Assembly (NCBI GenBank): GCA_017302875.1
Contig: JAFLCA010000010.1
Span: 1-40,008, forward strand
Length of the DNA: 40,008 nt
DNA from: Deltaproteobacteria bacterium
GTDB lineage: Bacteria; Bdellovibrionota_C; UBA2361; JAFLCA01
Direction: 5' to 3'
In this document: one piece after another, positions 33,993 to 40,008 of the stretch
Layout of the letters: each line of letters opens with the position of its first letter
Position numbering within the stretch: position 1 is the stretch's first letter
Notes under the pieces: model-generated
Databases searched by the model: none
Told to the model about the DNA's origin: nothing
The model's input: only the letters and a program-made list of their open reading frames with translations
Program-made: the position numbers and the translations under genes

Positions 33993-34175
33993 ATGAACGC
34001 TAAGCCTGACCGTGAATACGGTATTCGTCATCTTCGGCCAAGTAATCTGTCTCAACTTAAACGGCAAATGACCAAGCAATTGACTGGTCTTCGCAGCCGA
34101 AGTTCCGCAAACCTGACCGTCTTAAGACTCTTTGGCTCGACTGGCCCAGCTGGTCTGGCGCAGCCCTCTAAATAG
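33993..34175 (+). CDS. Weak candidate small protein, 60 residues
   Basis: The ATG follows a purine-rich stretch GGGGGAACGGGA that could serve as ribosome site. The product is basic (many Arg/Lys in the first 40 residues) and has no family match or hydrophobic segment. The perfect GAATAC/GTATTC inverted repeat inside it (34014-34026) and low codon bias argue against a real gene. Kept because the gap otherwise lacks content. Confidence 0.25.
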   Translation: MNAKPDREYGIRHLRPSNLSQLKRQMTKQLTGLRSRSSANLTVLRLFGSTGPAGLAQPSK

Positions 34176-34256
34176 GCGCATTCGCTTAGTCTGTGCGGTC
34201 TTGGGACCGCGCACCCTAAACAAACATTCAGAAAAGAGCTAATCTAGTGCCCCCGC

Positions 34257-34285
34257 TTGTAAAGTTGCTGGGGTTTCTGTAGTAT
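34257..34285 (+). promoter_or_regulatory. Promoter of tRNA-Val (and likely rpmI-rplT)
   Basis: TTGTAA (34257-34262), 17-nt spacer and TAGTAT (34280-34285) sit 13 bp before the tRNA 5' end. There is no terminator with a T tract directly after the tRNA, so it may also read into rpmI. Confidence 0.55.
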
Positions 34286-34298
34286 TGCGCGTCCTTGG

Positions 34299-34375
<77 letters not shown>

Positions 34376-34419
34376 AAGCTGCTCCTTGGAGCACTAACGA
34401 TTTTTTGTAGAGAGATTGT

Positions 34420-34629
34420 ATGCCGAAGATGAAAACAAACCGCACGGCGAAGAAGAAATACCGTGTAAATGGAGCCGGACGGCCAAAGGCTGCCCGCGCT
34501 GGAACCAGCCACAACACCGGAAAGAAGTCGTCGAAGCGAATCCGTCATTTACGGCATTCACAGATGGTTGACGAGTCGTTTGTGCGCATGGTCTCGCACC
34601 AGATGCCGTACATGAAGAAGGCTAATTAA
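34420..34629 (+). CDS. rpmI: 50S ribosomal protein L35
   Basis: L35 is a small basic protein of the large ribosomal subunit. The 69-residue product begins MPKMKTNRTAKKKYRVNGAG and has the conserved basic core GTSHNTGKKSSKRIRHLRHS. GAGAGA precedes the ATG. It normally follows infC (IF3) and precedes rplT. Here rplT follows after 21 bp, but infC is absent upstream and replaced by tRNA-Val. Confidence 0.96.
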   Translation: MPKMKTNRTAKKKYRVNGAGRPKAARAGTSHNTGKKSSKRIRHLRHSQMVDESFVRMVSHQMPYMKKAN

Positions 34630-34650
34630 TATTTCAGTTGTGAGGATGTC

Positions 34651-35007
34651 ATGAGAGTTAAACGTGGATTTGCAGGCCGTAGAAAACATAAGCGGCTTTT
34701 AAAATTAGCCGAAGGCAGAATCGGCCGTCGCAAGAGCAGCTATAAGCTCGCGAAGCGTTCAGTTCAAAAAGGTCTGAAGTATGCGTACCGCGATCGCAAG
34801 GTAAAGCGCCGCGACATTCGTAGCCTTTGGATCACTCGCATCAATGCTGCTGCTCGTCTTTCGGGTATTACGTACAGCCGCTTCATTCGCGGTTTGATGA
34901 ATGCGAAAATCGAAATCGATCGTAAGATTTTGGCCGACCTTGCGGCTAACGATCCGACTGCATTTGCGGCCATTGCGGAGAAAGCAAAGGCAGCTCTTGC
35001 TGCGTAA
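34651..35007 (+). CDS. rplT: 50S ribosomal protein L20
   Basis: L20 binds 23S rRNA early in large-subunit assembly and in several bacteria represses its own operon. The 118-residue product has the family start [20 protein letters not shown], a long basic helix ([20 protein letters not shown]), [20 protein letters not shown] and [16 protein letters not shown] lies before the ATG. A terminator follows. In the common arrangement pheST come next; here FabH-type genes do. Confidence 0.97.
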   Translation: MRVKRGFAGRRKHKRLLKLAEGRIGRRKSSYKLAKRSVQKGLKYAYRDRKVKRRDIRSLWITRINAAARLSGITYSRFIRGLMNAKIEIDRKILADLAANDPTAFAAIAEKAKAALAA

Positions 35008-35030
35008 GCGCGCGCAATAACAGTCGCACG

Positions 35031-35073
35031 AAAGCCGGTCGCTTCCAGAATGGAGCGAGCCGGCTTTTTCTTT
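35031..35073 (+). terminator. Intrinsic terminator after rplT
   Basis: AAAGCCGG pairs with CCGGCTTT, continuing inward through CGCT/AGCG and CCA/TGG with one bulge, and is followed by a T run broken by C. It closes the tRNA-rpmI-rplT unit. Confidence 0.88.
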
Positions 35074-35074
35074 A

Positions 35075-35097
35075 GGTGCCGCCGCAGGGGCGACACC
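35075..35097 (+). other. Hairpin in the leader of the FabH-like pair
   Basis: GGTGCCGCC pairs with GGCGACACC around a 5-nt loop with a single C-A mismatch, 22 bp before the first FabH-like ATG. There is no T tract. It could affect expression of the pair, but may be chance. Confidence 0.3.
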
Positions 35098-35119
35098 AAT
35101 TCTAAGGTCAGGACATAGG

Positions 35120-36109
35120 ATGCGTTCGCAACTAAGAAACCTGGTCAATCCTGTTTTGGTGGGAGCCTTTGCCAGCTCCGATGATGCGCTTGGGGCATAT
35201 CACAGCGTCGATTCGGCTGGGTCGCAGATTTTTCGCTTCAATGATGCGGTGACTCCTTCGGATGCCGCTGTGTCGGCATGTCGAAATACGTTGGCTCGGG
35301 CCGACGTGAAAGCTTCCGAAATCGACTTCGTTATCTCTTGCACGCAAACCCCAGATTTCAATAATCCCGGCCTTGTCAGTTGTCTGCTTGCCAAACTTGG
35401 TGGGTTACACTGTCCGGGAATCGAGCTACGCCAAATGAGTGTCGGGCCGCTCTACGGACTCGATTTAGCAGAAAAACTCATTCGGACTCGACAGGCCCGC
35501 TCAGTGCTGGTTGCCTGTACGGATCTTTTGTCGCGCTATTTTGCGAACTTCGATTCGCATGCCACGGTCTCAGAAGCGGCGCGTTCCGCGCGTAGCGTTT
35601 TTGCGGATGGTAGTGCGTCTTTTTTGGTCGTCGATCAAGAGCAATCTCAATATCGTCAGAATTCGGATACATTCTTTGTCTACAAGGGGGGCAAGTTGGG
35701 AGCGACCGCCGTGGGGCGCGAAACGCTATGGTGCAAGCTGCCGTCAGCCCGGCAGTTCCCGATGCGAATCACTGCTGCTGATGTTCGCGAAGGGCGGCAC
35801 TATCCGGAACTTTCGGTGCAAGGCTTTGAAGCTGCTATTGCAAATAGCGCGCTACCGTTCAATTTCGACGGAGCGTCCTGCGCCGTGACACACCAAGTCT
35901 TCGATGGAATGACCGAGATCTTATGTCGCAAGCTACAGGTTTCGAACTTGCGGTTCTACGATGTCTTTGCGAAGCGTGGACACATTGGTGCCGCTGGGCT
36001 TCCTCTCGCGATGTCTCAGCTGCCGCGTTGCCGCAAGGGCGATATGGTCACCTTGGCAACTATTGGGGCTGGGATTAGTTGGGGATATTCACGGTTGGAG
36101 GCGCTGTAA
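35120..36109 (+). CDS. FabH-like (KAS III family) paralogue lacking the canonical active site
   Basis: The 329-residue protein has the thiolase-fold plan of 3-oxoacyl-ACP synthase III: SEIDFVISCTQTPDF, IELRQMSVGPLYGLDLAEKL, ARSVLVACTDLLSRY, SVFADGSASFLVV, CAVTHQVFDGM, FAKRGHIGAAGLPLAM and IGAGISWGY. The position of the nucleophile Cys (normally RQQCSGFLYGL) is Ser107. The His is kept (His258), and the Asn (normally YGNTSAA) is His288. The N-terminal region is shorter than in real FabH. So it has Ser-His-His where the family has Cys-His-Asn. It is followed immediately by a canonical FabH gene. AGGA lies 7 bases before the ATG. It may be a noncatalytic partner or carry a different reaction. Confidence 0.85.
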   Translation: MRSQLRNLVNPVLVGAFASSDDALGAYHSVDSAGSQIFRFNDAVTPSDAAVSACRNTLARADVKASEIDFVISCTQTPDFNNPGLVSCLLAKLGGLHCPGIELRQMSVGPLYGLDLAEKLIRTRQARSVLVACTDLLSRYFANFDSHATVSEAARSARSVFADGSASFLVVDQEQSQYRQNSDTFFVYKGGKLGATAVGRETLWCKLPSARQFPMRITAADVREGRHYPELSVQGFEAAIANSALPFNFDGASCAVTHQVFDGMTEILCRKLQVSNLRFYDVFAKRGHIGAAGLPLAMSQLPRCRKGDMVTLATIGAGISWGYSRLEAL

Positions 36110-37123
36110 ATGGCCTATATCGCCGGTGTCGGGCAATGCGTCCCGTCACATGTTGTCACGAATGCGGAACTCTCAACCTACATGGAGACTTCCGATGAAT
36201 GGATTCAGCAGCGCTCTGGCATAAAGGAGCGGCGTTGGGCGCGGCGCGGCAATGAGAGCGTCGGGGAGATGGGCAACTCTGACATGGCGGAACGCGCTGC
36301 TCGTAGCGCACTGACTCAAGCACGACTGACCGCCAACGACATTGATGCAATCGTGTATGCCACCATGAGCCCGGATAATGAATTTCCTGGGTCCGGTACT
36401 TTGTTGGCGCAGGCGCTTTGCCCGGATCGCGCCATTCCGGTATTCGAGGTTTGCAATCATTGTACTGGTTTTTTGTACGGCCTGTCGGTGGCGCGTGCAT
36501 ATATTGATTCCGGTGCCTACCGCACCGTTTTGTTGATAGGTTCTGAGCTCCTTTCCACGGGGCTGATGCTTTCAAACGAGGGACGCGCGACCGCGGTTCT
36601 CTTTGGAGACGGGTGCGGCGCGGCGATCGTTCGCTCATCTGAAGATCCGGCTCGTAGCATCCTTTCCTTGGACTTAGTTTCGGACGGTGCTTATGCCGAC
36701 AAGCTCGGAGTGCTAGCTCCTAGCTTTGCCAGGCCCGCACCGATAGAAGTGTCAGATTTTGAGGGCGAGGCGCCTGCAGCAGCGCCGCGTATGGATGGCC
36801 CCTTTATCTTTAAAATGGCCTCATTGAAGATGCCGGAGATAATTCTTTCGGCTTTAACGCGTCATGGACTGAGTGCCGCTGATCTTGATATAATCGTACC
36901 GCACCAGGCAAACCAGCGTATTTTGGATATGCTTGGTCAAGCTCTGGGATGTCCTGAAAAAGTGTTGAGCACCATATCGCGATATGGGAACACAACGGCA
37001 GCTACCATTCCTGTTGCGTTAAGTGAGGCAGTGGCGGCCGGCAAGATTTCAAAAGGCAAATTAGTCTGTCTGGTTTCATTCGGTGCAGGGGTCTCGTGGG
37101 GAGCAGCTCTCATAAAGTGGTAA
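36110..37123 (+). CDS. fabH: 3-oxoacyl-ACP synthase III (FabH type)
   Basis: KAS III condenses acetyl-CoA (or another acyl-CoA) with malonyl-ACP to start fatty acid synthesis; close relatives make secondary metabolites. The 337-residue product keeps the complete triad: Cys118 in CNHCTGFLYGL, His265 in VPHQANQRI and Asn294 in YGNTTAATIP. The N terminus is family-like (YIAGVGQCVPSHVVTNAEL, DEWIQQRSGIKERRW) and it ends VSFGAGVSWGAALIKW. It starts directly after the stop of the altered paralogue, with GGAGG 9 bases upstream. The stretch around residues 205-225 (FARPAPIEVSDFEGEAPAAA) is variable. The true substrate may differ from housekeeping FabH. Confidence 0.93.
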   Translation: MAYIAGVGQCVPSHVVTNAELSTYMETSDEWIQQRSGIKERRWARRGNESVGEMGNSDMAERAARSALTQARLTANDIDAIVYATMSPDNEFPGSGTLLAQALCPDRAIPVFEVCNHCTGFLYGLSVARAYIDSGAYRTVLLIGSELLSTGLMLSNEGRATAVLFGDGCGAAIVRSSEDPARSILSLDLVSDGAYADKLGVLAPSFARPAPIEVSDFEGEAPAAAPRMDGPFIFKMASLKMPEIILSALTRHGLSAADLDIIVPHQANQRILDMLGQALGCPEKVLSTISRYGNTTAATIPVALSEAVAAGKISKGKLVCLVSFGAGVSWGAALIKW

Positions 37124-37638
37124 ACGGTACGATTGAGTTAGATCGCCCCGTTATTGAGAGCGCGGTGATTTGCCGTCTTTCGCCGTCCTGCGTCAAGGAT
37201 GTGGCGGAAATCGAGGCGGAATCCAACACGCCTCCTTGGACTGAGCAGCTCTTCAGCTACGAGTTTAACAATCGCTGTTCTCGTGTATATGGCGCTCGAG
37301 TTGCCGGGCGCATCGTGGGCTTCCTGGTATGCCACGTCATCGAAGATGAAGCCCACATCATGAACTTCGGTCTGCGGCGCGATGAACGGGGACGGGGGTA
37401 TGGCCGCGAATTAATCCAATACGTACTGCGAGATCTGCATGAGGACTCCGTTCATTGGGTCACGCTCGAAGTCCGCAAGGGGAATGCGGTTGCGCGCCGA
37501 CTCTATGATTCGCTGGGATTTCTCGAGGTGGGACTGCGGGAGCGCTATTACCGAGACAATCAGGAAGATGCGCTTGTACTTAAATTGAATCTCCAGCAGT
37601 TTATCAATCAATTCGGATCTGACTCCGCAGCCACGTAG
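37096..37638 (+). CDS. rimI: RimI-like GNAT N-acetyltransferase
   Basis: GNAT acetyltransferases of the RimI type acetylate the N-terminal Ala of ribosomal protein S18 or other proteins from acetyl-CoA. The 180-residue product has EAESNTPPWTEQLFSYEF, the beta strands GRIVGFLVCHVIEDEAHIMNFG, the acetyl-CoA loop RRDERGRGYGRELIQ, and RKGNAVARRLYDSLGFLEVG with the conserved Tyr after it (RERYYRDNQEDAL). GTG 37096 has AGGGG upstream and overlaps fabH by 28 nt; GTG 37117 is a shorter alternative. The gene lies between fabH and pyrD, probably in one operon. Confidence 0.85.
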   Translation: MGSSSHKVVNGTIELDRPVIESAVICRLSPSCVKDVAEIEAESNTPPWTEQLFSYEFNNRCSRVYGARVAGRIVGFLVCHVIEDEAHIMNFGLRRDERGRGYGRELIQYVLRDLHEDSVHWVTLEVRKGNAVARRLYDSLGFLEVGLRERYYRDNQEDALVLKLNLQQFINQFGSDSAAT

Positions 37639-37643
37639 AACCC

Positions 37644-38711
37644 ATGTATCGTACTCTCCTTCGACCCTTGCTCTTCAATCTCGATTCCGAGCGCGCGCAT
37701 CACCTGGCTCTTGGCGCTGCCCGTTTTGCAGGTCGGATTGGCATGCGTCCTATCGTGGAAAAATGCTTCGAATTGGAGGATCCCGCGCTCTCTACGGACT
37801 GTTTTGGATTGCATTTTAAAAATCCGATCGGACTGGCGGCCGGATTTGATAAGAACGTGCATGCCGTGGAAATGTTGGCTGCGCTGGGTTTTGGTTTTAT
37901 AGAAATCGGGAGCATTACCGGCCAGCCCCAGCCCGGAAATCCGACCCCGAGAATTTTCCGTTTCCCGGCTGACCAAGCGATTATTAATCGCATGGGTTTT
38001 CCCTCCGATGGTGCCGACGCTGTTGCGCCGCGCCTTCAAGAAGTACGGCGCAGCCCGAACTCCGCGCTGTTGGGGGTTAATCTTGGGAAGACTAAGGCCG
38101 TGGCGCTCGACAATGCGCTCGATGACTATCTCTACACCTTTTCGCGCATCAAGGACTATGCCGACTACGTTGCCCTGAATGTTTCGTCTCCCAACACCCC
38201 GGAGCTTCGCAAACTGCAAGAACGCTCGCGGCTTGAGGCTCTTTTCCGCGGAGTGCAAAGGGATAATTCACGCGGGATTCCGCTCCTCGTGAAAGTCGCT
38301 CCAGACTTGGAACCCGCGCAGGTGGATGAGGTTCTAGCGTGCTGTCTTGACTGCGGGGTCTCGGGCATTATTGCCACGAATACCACGTTCTCCCGTGAGG
38401 GATTGTCGCGGCCAACCGAGGAAACCGGCGGCCTCAGTGGAGCGCCTTTACGAAAGCGGTCGCTTGAGATGGTGCGATACATCTCTCGGCAAACCCAGGG
38501 CAAGCTTCCAATCATCGGAGTGGGCGGAGTATTTTGCGGGCGTGATGCCTTTGAGCTGATCTCGGCGGGGGCGTCCCTCATTCAGATTTACACTGGCCTA
38601 ATTTACGAGGGGCCGGGTCTTGTGCGGAAAGTCAAGTCAGAACTGCTAGGTCTGATGAAAGAAAGCGGGATTTCCAGGCTCGGCGAGCTGGTGGGAAAAG
38701 CCAATAAATAA
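37644..38711 (+). CDS. pyrD: Dihydroorotate dehydrogenase (quinone), class 2
   Basis: This enzyme oxidises dihydroorotate to orotate in pyrimidine synthesis, passing electrons through FMN to the quinone pool. The 355-residue product has the membrane-associated N-terminal helix pair typical of class 2 (MYRTLLRPLLFNLDSERAHH). It also has NPIGLAAGFDKN, FIEIGSITGQPQPGNPTPRI, INRMGFPSDG, the catalytic-Ser motif NVSSPNTPELR, LLVKVAPDL, NTTFSRE and LIQIYTGLIYEGPGLV. Start at ATG 37644, 5 bp after the acetyltransferase stop. Confidence 0.97.
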   Translation: MYRTLLRPLLFNLDSERAHHLALGAARFAGRIGMRPIVEKCFELEDPALSTDCFGLHFKNPIGLAAGFDKNVHAVEMLAALGFGFIEIGSITGQPQPGNPTPRIFRFPADQAIINRMGFPSDGADAVAPRLQEVRRSPNSALLGVNLGKTKAVALDNALDDYLYTFSRIKDYADYVALNVSSPNTPELRKLQERSRLEALFRGVQRDNSRGIPLLVKVAPDLEPAQVDEVLACCLDCGVSGIIATNTTFSREGLSRPTEETGGLSGAPLRKRSLEMVRYISRQTQGKLPIIGVGGVFCGRDAFELISAGASLIQIYTGLIYEGPGLVRKVKSELLGLMKESGISRLGELVGKANK

Positions 38712-38756
38712 GCGGTTTTCAAGCTATTTTATCGCGGCAGCCGGCAAATCAATGAT

Positions 38757-38786
38757 TTGACCCGAGCATTCATTCTGATGTATACT
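38757..38786 (+). promoter_or_regulatory. Strong sigma70-type promoter of carD
   Basis: TTGACC (38757-38762), 18-nt spacer and TATACT (38781-38786) would start a transcript near 38793. This leaves a leader of about 190 nt before the carD start. Confidence 0.7.
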
Positions 38787-38792
38787 CAGGGA

Positions 38793-38980
38793 GCTTTTTC
38801 GGAAGTCGCGTGGTAGAAGCGATTCTACTCTTCGAGTTTCGAGCACAGCAATTCTTTCATCTTCTTCAGCGATAGGTTTTCGGAAATTCGTTTTTTTCCG
38901 GTTTTCGCTTCAAGCACCACCTCCCTGGGTGCTTAGTTGTTTGTGTGCTTTCGCAATTTTTTTATTGATGGAGCATCAAC
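38793..38980 (+). promoter_or_regulatory. Structured 5' leader of carD
   Basis: The leader holds a perfect 6-bp hairpin GTAGAA-GCGA-TTCTAC with a GNRA tetraloop (38813-38828), several short T-rich and TTTTCGG/CCGG stretches, and a 7-bp hairpin AAGCACC/GGTGCTT (38912-38934). The loop of the last hairpin is CT-rich and contains CCTCC, complementary to a Shine-Dalgarno sequence. No known riboswitch is recognised. Confidence 0.5.
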
Positions 38981-39472
38981 TTGAGCAGCAAATCCTATAA
39001 AGTTGGCGACAAAGTCGTTTATCCTGGTCACGGTGTAGGTGAGATCACCTCTATGCGTGGCCGCACGATTGGTGGAGCCGAGCAGCAGTTCTTTGATATT
39101 ACGATTATGGATACCGGCATGAAAATTATGGTGCCAGTATCGCAGGCCGAAGGAGTCGGCTTACGTAAAGTTGTGGACCGCCGTGCCGTGGAAAAAGTGT
39201 ACTCCATTCTTAGAAGCCGTAGCTTCAAGATCGACACCCAGACTTGGAATCGCCGTTTCCGCGAGTACTCGCAGAAAATTAAGACGGGATCCGTTTTTGA
39301 AATTGCAGAAGTGTTGCGAGATCTTTCCGTGCTAAGCGGGGAGAAGGAGCTTTCCTTCGGCGAGAAGAAGATGCTCGATACCGCGCAGAATCTCCTTGTT
39401 TCCGAAATCGCTATTGCCAAGTCTCGTACGCACGAGAAGGTGATGGGTGAACTTCAGGAAATTTTCGCCTAA
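38981..39472 (+). CDS. carD: CarD family transcriptional regulator
   Basis: CarD proteins bind RNA polymerase beta subunit through a Tudor-like N-terminal domain and stabilise open promoter complexes. The 163-residue product has KVGDKVVYPGHGVGEITSMR, FDITIMDTGMKIMVPVSQAE (the RNA polymerase interaction domain), then a helical C-terminal DNA-binding part (RRFREYSQKIKTGSVFEIAE, LSGEKELSFGEKKMLDTAQN). The start is TTG at 38981 with GGAG about 8 bases upstream; no in-frame ATG or GTG precedes the conserved KVGDKVVYP. It is followed by a terminator and then ispD, an order common in deltaproteobacteria. Confidence 0.95.
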   Translation: MSSKSYKVGDKVVYPGHGVGEITSMRGRTIGGAEQQFFDITIMDTGMKIMVPVSQAEGVGLRKVVDRRAVEKVYSILRSRSFKIDTQTWNRRFREYSQKIKTGSVFEIAEVLRDLSVLSGEKELSFGEKKMLDTAQNLLVSEIAIAKSRTHEKVMGELQEIFA

Positions 39473-39493
39473 GCTATCACTTAGGAATCCATA

Positions 39494-39529
39494 ACGCCCG
39501 CAGGCGCCGAACGCCTGGGGCGTTTTTTT
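39494..39529 (+). terminator. Intrinsic terminator after carD
   Basis: ACGCCC and CAGGCG pair with CGCCTG and GGGCGT with one bulged G and a 5-nt loop, followed by seven T. It separates carD from ispD. Confidence 0.92.
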
Positions 39530-39552
39530 ATTGCCGTTAACAGGGTCCGCCC

Positions 39553-40008
39553 ATGCCGCGCAGCCAATTTTCGGTAACTGCCCTCATTCCCGCCGCTGGT
39601 GCCAGTTCTCGAATGGGGGGCGGCCCCTCCAAGGCATTGCTCGAGTTCGACGGTAGCACCGCCATCCAGCGGGTGGTCGCGGAGATTTTTGCGAGCGACT
39701 ATGTGCGCCGCTTCATTGTCCTTGCTCCTGCGGAAGCACTTCCAGCCTTCAAGGCCCTTCCTTTTGGCCCGGCGCAGGTGCGAGTCGAGCTAGGGGGTGC
39801 GACGCGTCAGGAATCCGTGCAGAAGGGAATTCAGTATATATGCGAAGAGGAAGTTACCCCTGACTTTGTGCTTGTACACGATGCTGCGCGCTGCCTCGTT
39901 TCGCGGCAGCTGGTCGAGGCGACCATAGAGGCGGCCTTTACGTACAAGGCTGTCACGGCGGCAGTTCCACTTGTGGATAGCTTGGTGCGCGTTGACCGCT
40001 CCAATCAG
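39553..40008 (+). CDS. ispD: 2-C-methyl-D-erythritol 4-phosphate cytidylyltransferase IspD, N-terminal part
   Basis: IspD couples CTP to MEP in the non-mevalonate isoprenoid pathway. The window holds 152 codons and ends inside the gene. Visible motifs are the nucleotide loop LIPAAGASSRMGGGPSKALL, the substrate region GGATRQESVQKGI and VLVHDAARCLVSRQLVEATI with the conserved Asp-Ala-Ala-Arg, then AVTAAVPLVDSLVRV. AGGG seven bases before ATG 39553 supports the start. The carD terminator upstream implies either read-through or a local promoter. Confidence 0.95.
   Translation, partial: MPRSQFSVTALIPAAGASSRMGGGPSKALLEFDGSTAIQRVVAEIFASDYVRRFIVLAPAEALPAFKALPFGPAQVRVELGGATRQESVQKGIQYICEEEVTPDFVLVHDAARCLVSRQLVEATIEAAFTYKAVTAAVPLVDSLVRVDRSNQ

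Larger units (their letters stand above)
33732..34298. other. Gene-poor gap of 567 bp between ctpA and tRNA-Val
   Basis: The gap holds no recognised gene. It has a long hairpin (33793-33835), a weak open frame (33993-34175), and an inverted repeat CGGTC/GACCG at 34196-34209 with GTG/CAC outside. It also holds GTAACAAAAAGTTAC just after ctpA, too weak for a terminator, and the tRNA promoter at 34257-34285. Confidence 0.6.

Noticed and set aside
34379-34410. Hairpin TGCTCC-TT-GGAGCA after tRNA-Val as a terminator
   Set aside because: The T run is 8 nt away from the stem and rpmI follows at 34420, so read-through is more likely.
38968-39000. Ten-codon leader frame (ATG 38968 to TAA) overlapping the carD start
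   Set aside because: It lacks its own ribosome site and the overlap is probably chance, although attenuation-like coupling cannot be excluded.

Overview
The window comes from the chromosome of a Gram-negative bacterium of moderate GC content. LpxD (lipid A), an Mla-type lipid transporter, Tat translocase genes and a lipobox protein all imply an outer membrane. A CarD-type RNA polymerase regulator directly upstream of ispD, an ftsE-ftsX-envC-like-ctpA run, and large secreted proteins with DUF1800/DUF1501, dockerin-like and FN3-like modules suggest a deltaproteobacterium-like or related lineage (Myxococcota, Bdellovibrionota or a similar phylum). The species cannot be named from sequence alone. 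Almost all of the window is host housekeeping DNA; no insertion sequence, prophage or CRISPR array was seen.

Region by region. 1-4 kb: lpxD (cut by the window edge), an apparently independent small RNA gene, tatC and tatB on the minus strand, a DUF2905 membrane protein, then xth and a methyltransferase. 4-14.2 kb: a division and cell-wall cluster (murC, murB, ftsQ, ftsA, ftsZ) split by a 3.8-kb gene for a secreted protein on the opposite strand. 14.2-26.2 kb: an accessory-looking stretch with an exported hypothetical protein, a DUF1501 Tat-signal protein and a DUF1800/FN3 secreted protein in one operon, two orphan proteins, ddl, and a translationally coupled pair (900-residue orphan plus proline-rich protein). 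26.2-33.7 kb: an mla operon (lipoprotein, mlaE, mlaF, mlaD) divergent from ftsE-ftsX-envC-like, followed by ctpA. 33.7-40 kb: a 567-bp gene-poor gap, tRNA-Val(GAC), rpmI, rplT, a tandem pair of FabH-type genes, a RimI-like acetyltransferase, pyrD, carD with a long structured leader, and the start of ispD.

How the genes work together. MurC, MurB and Ddl make peptidoglycan precursor. FtsQ, FtsA and FtsZ build the divisome. FtsEX with a zinc-ligand-less LytM protein probably controls septal hydrolases, with CtpA as a periplasmic protease nearby. The DUF1501 protein carries a twin-arginine signal and could use the Tat system encoded at 1-2 kb.

Most interesting points: a FabH tandem in which the first member has Ser-His-His where the active site should be Cys-His-Asn (a PqsB/PqsC-like arrangement); an unannotated RNA of about 127 nt with promoter, long imperfect helix and intrinsic terminator; an FtsZ with Arg in the GGGTGTG signature and two copies of its C-terminal binding peptide; FN3 domains inserted inside a DUF1800 domain; and an Mla substrate-binding protein with a repeated tail.
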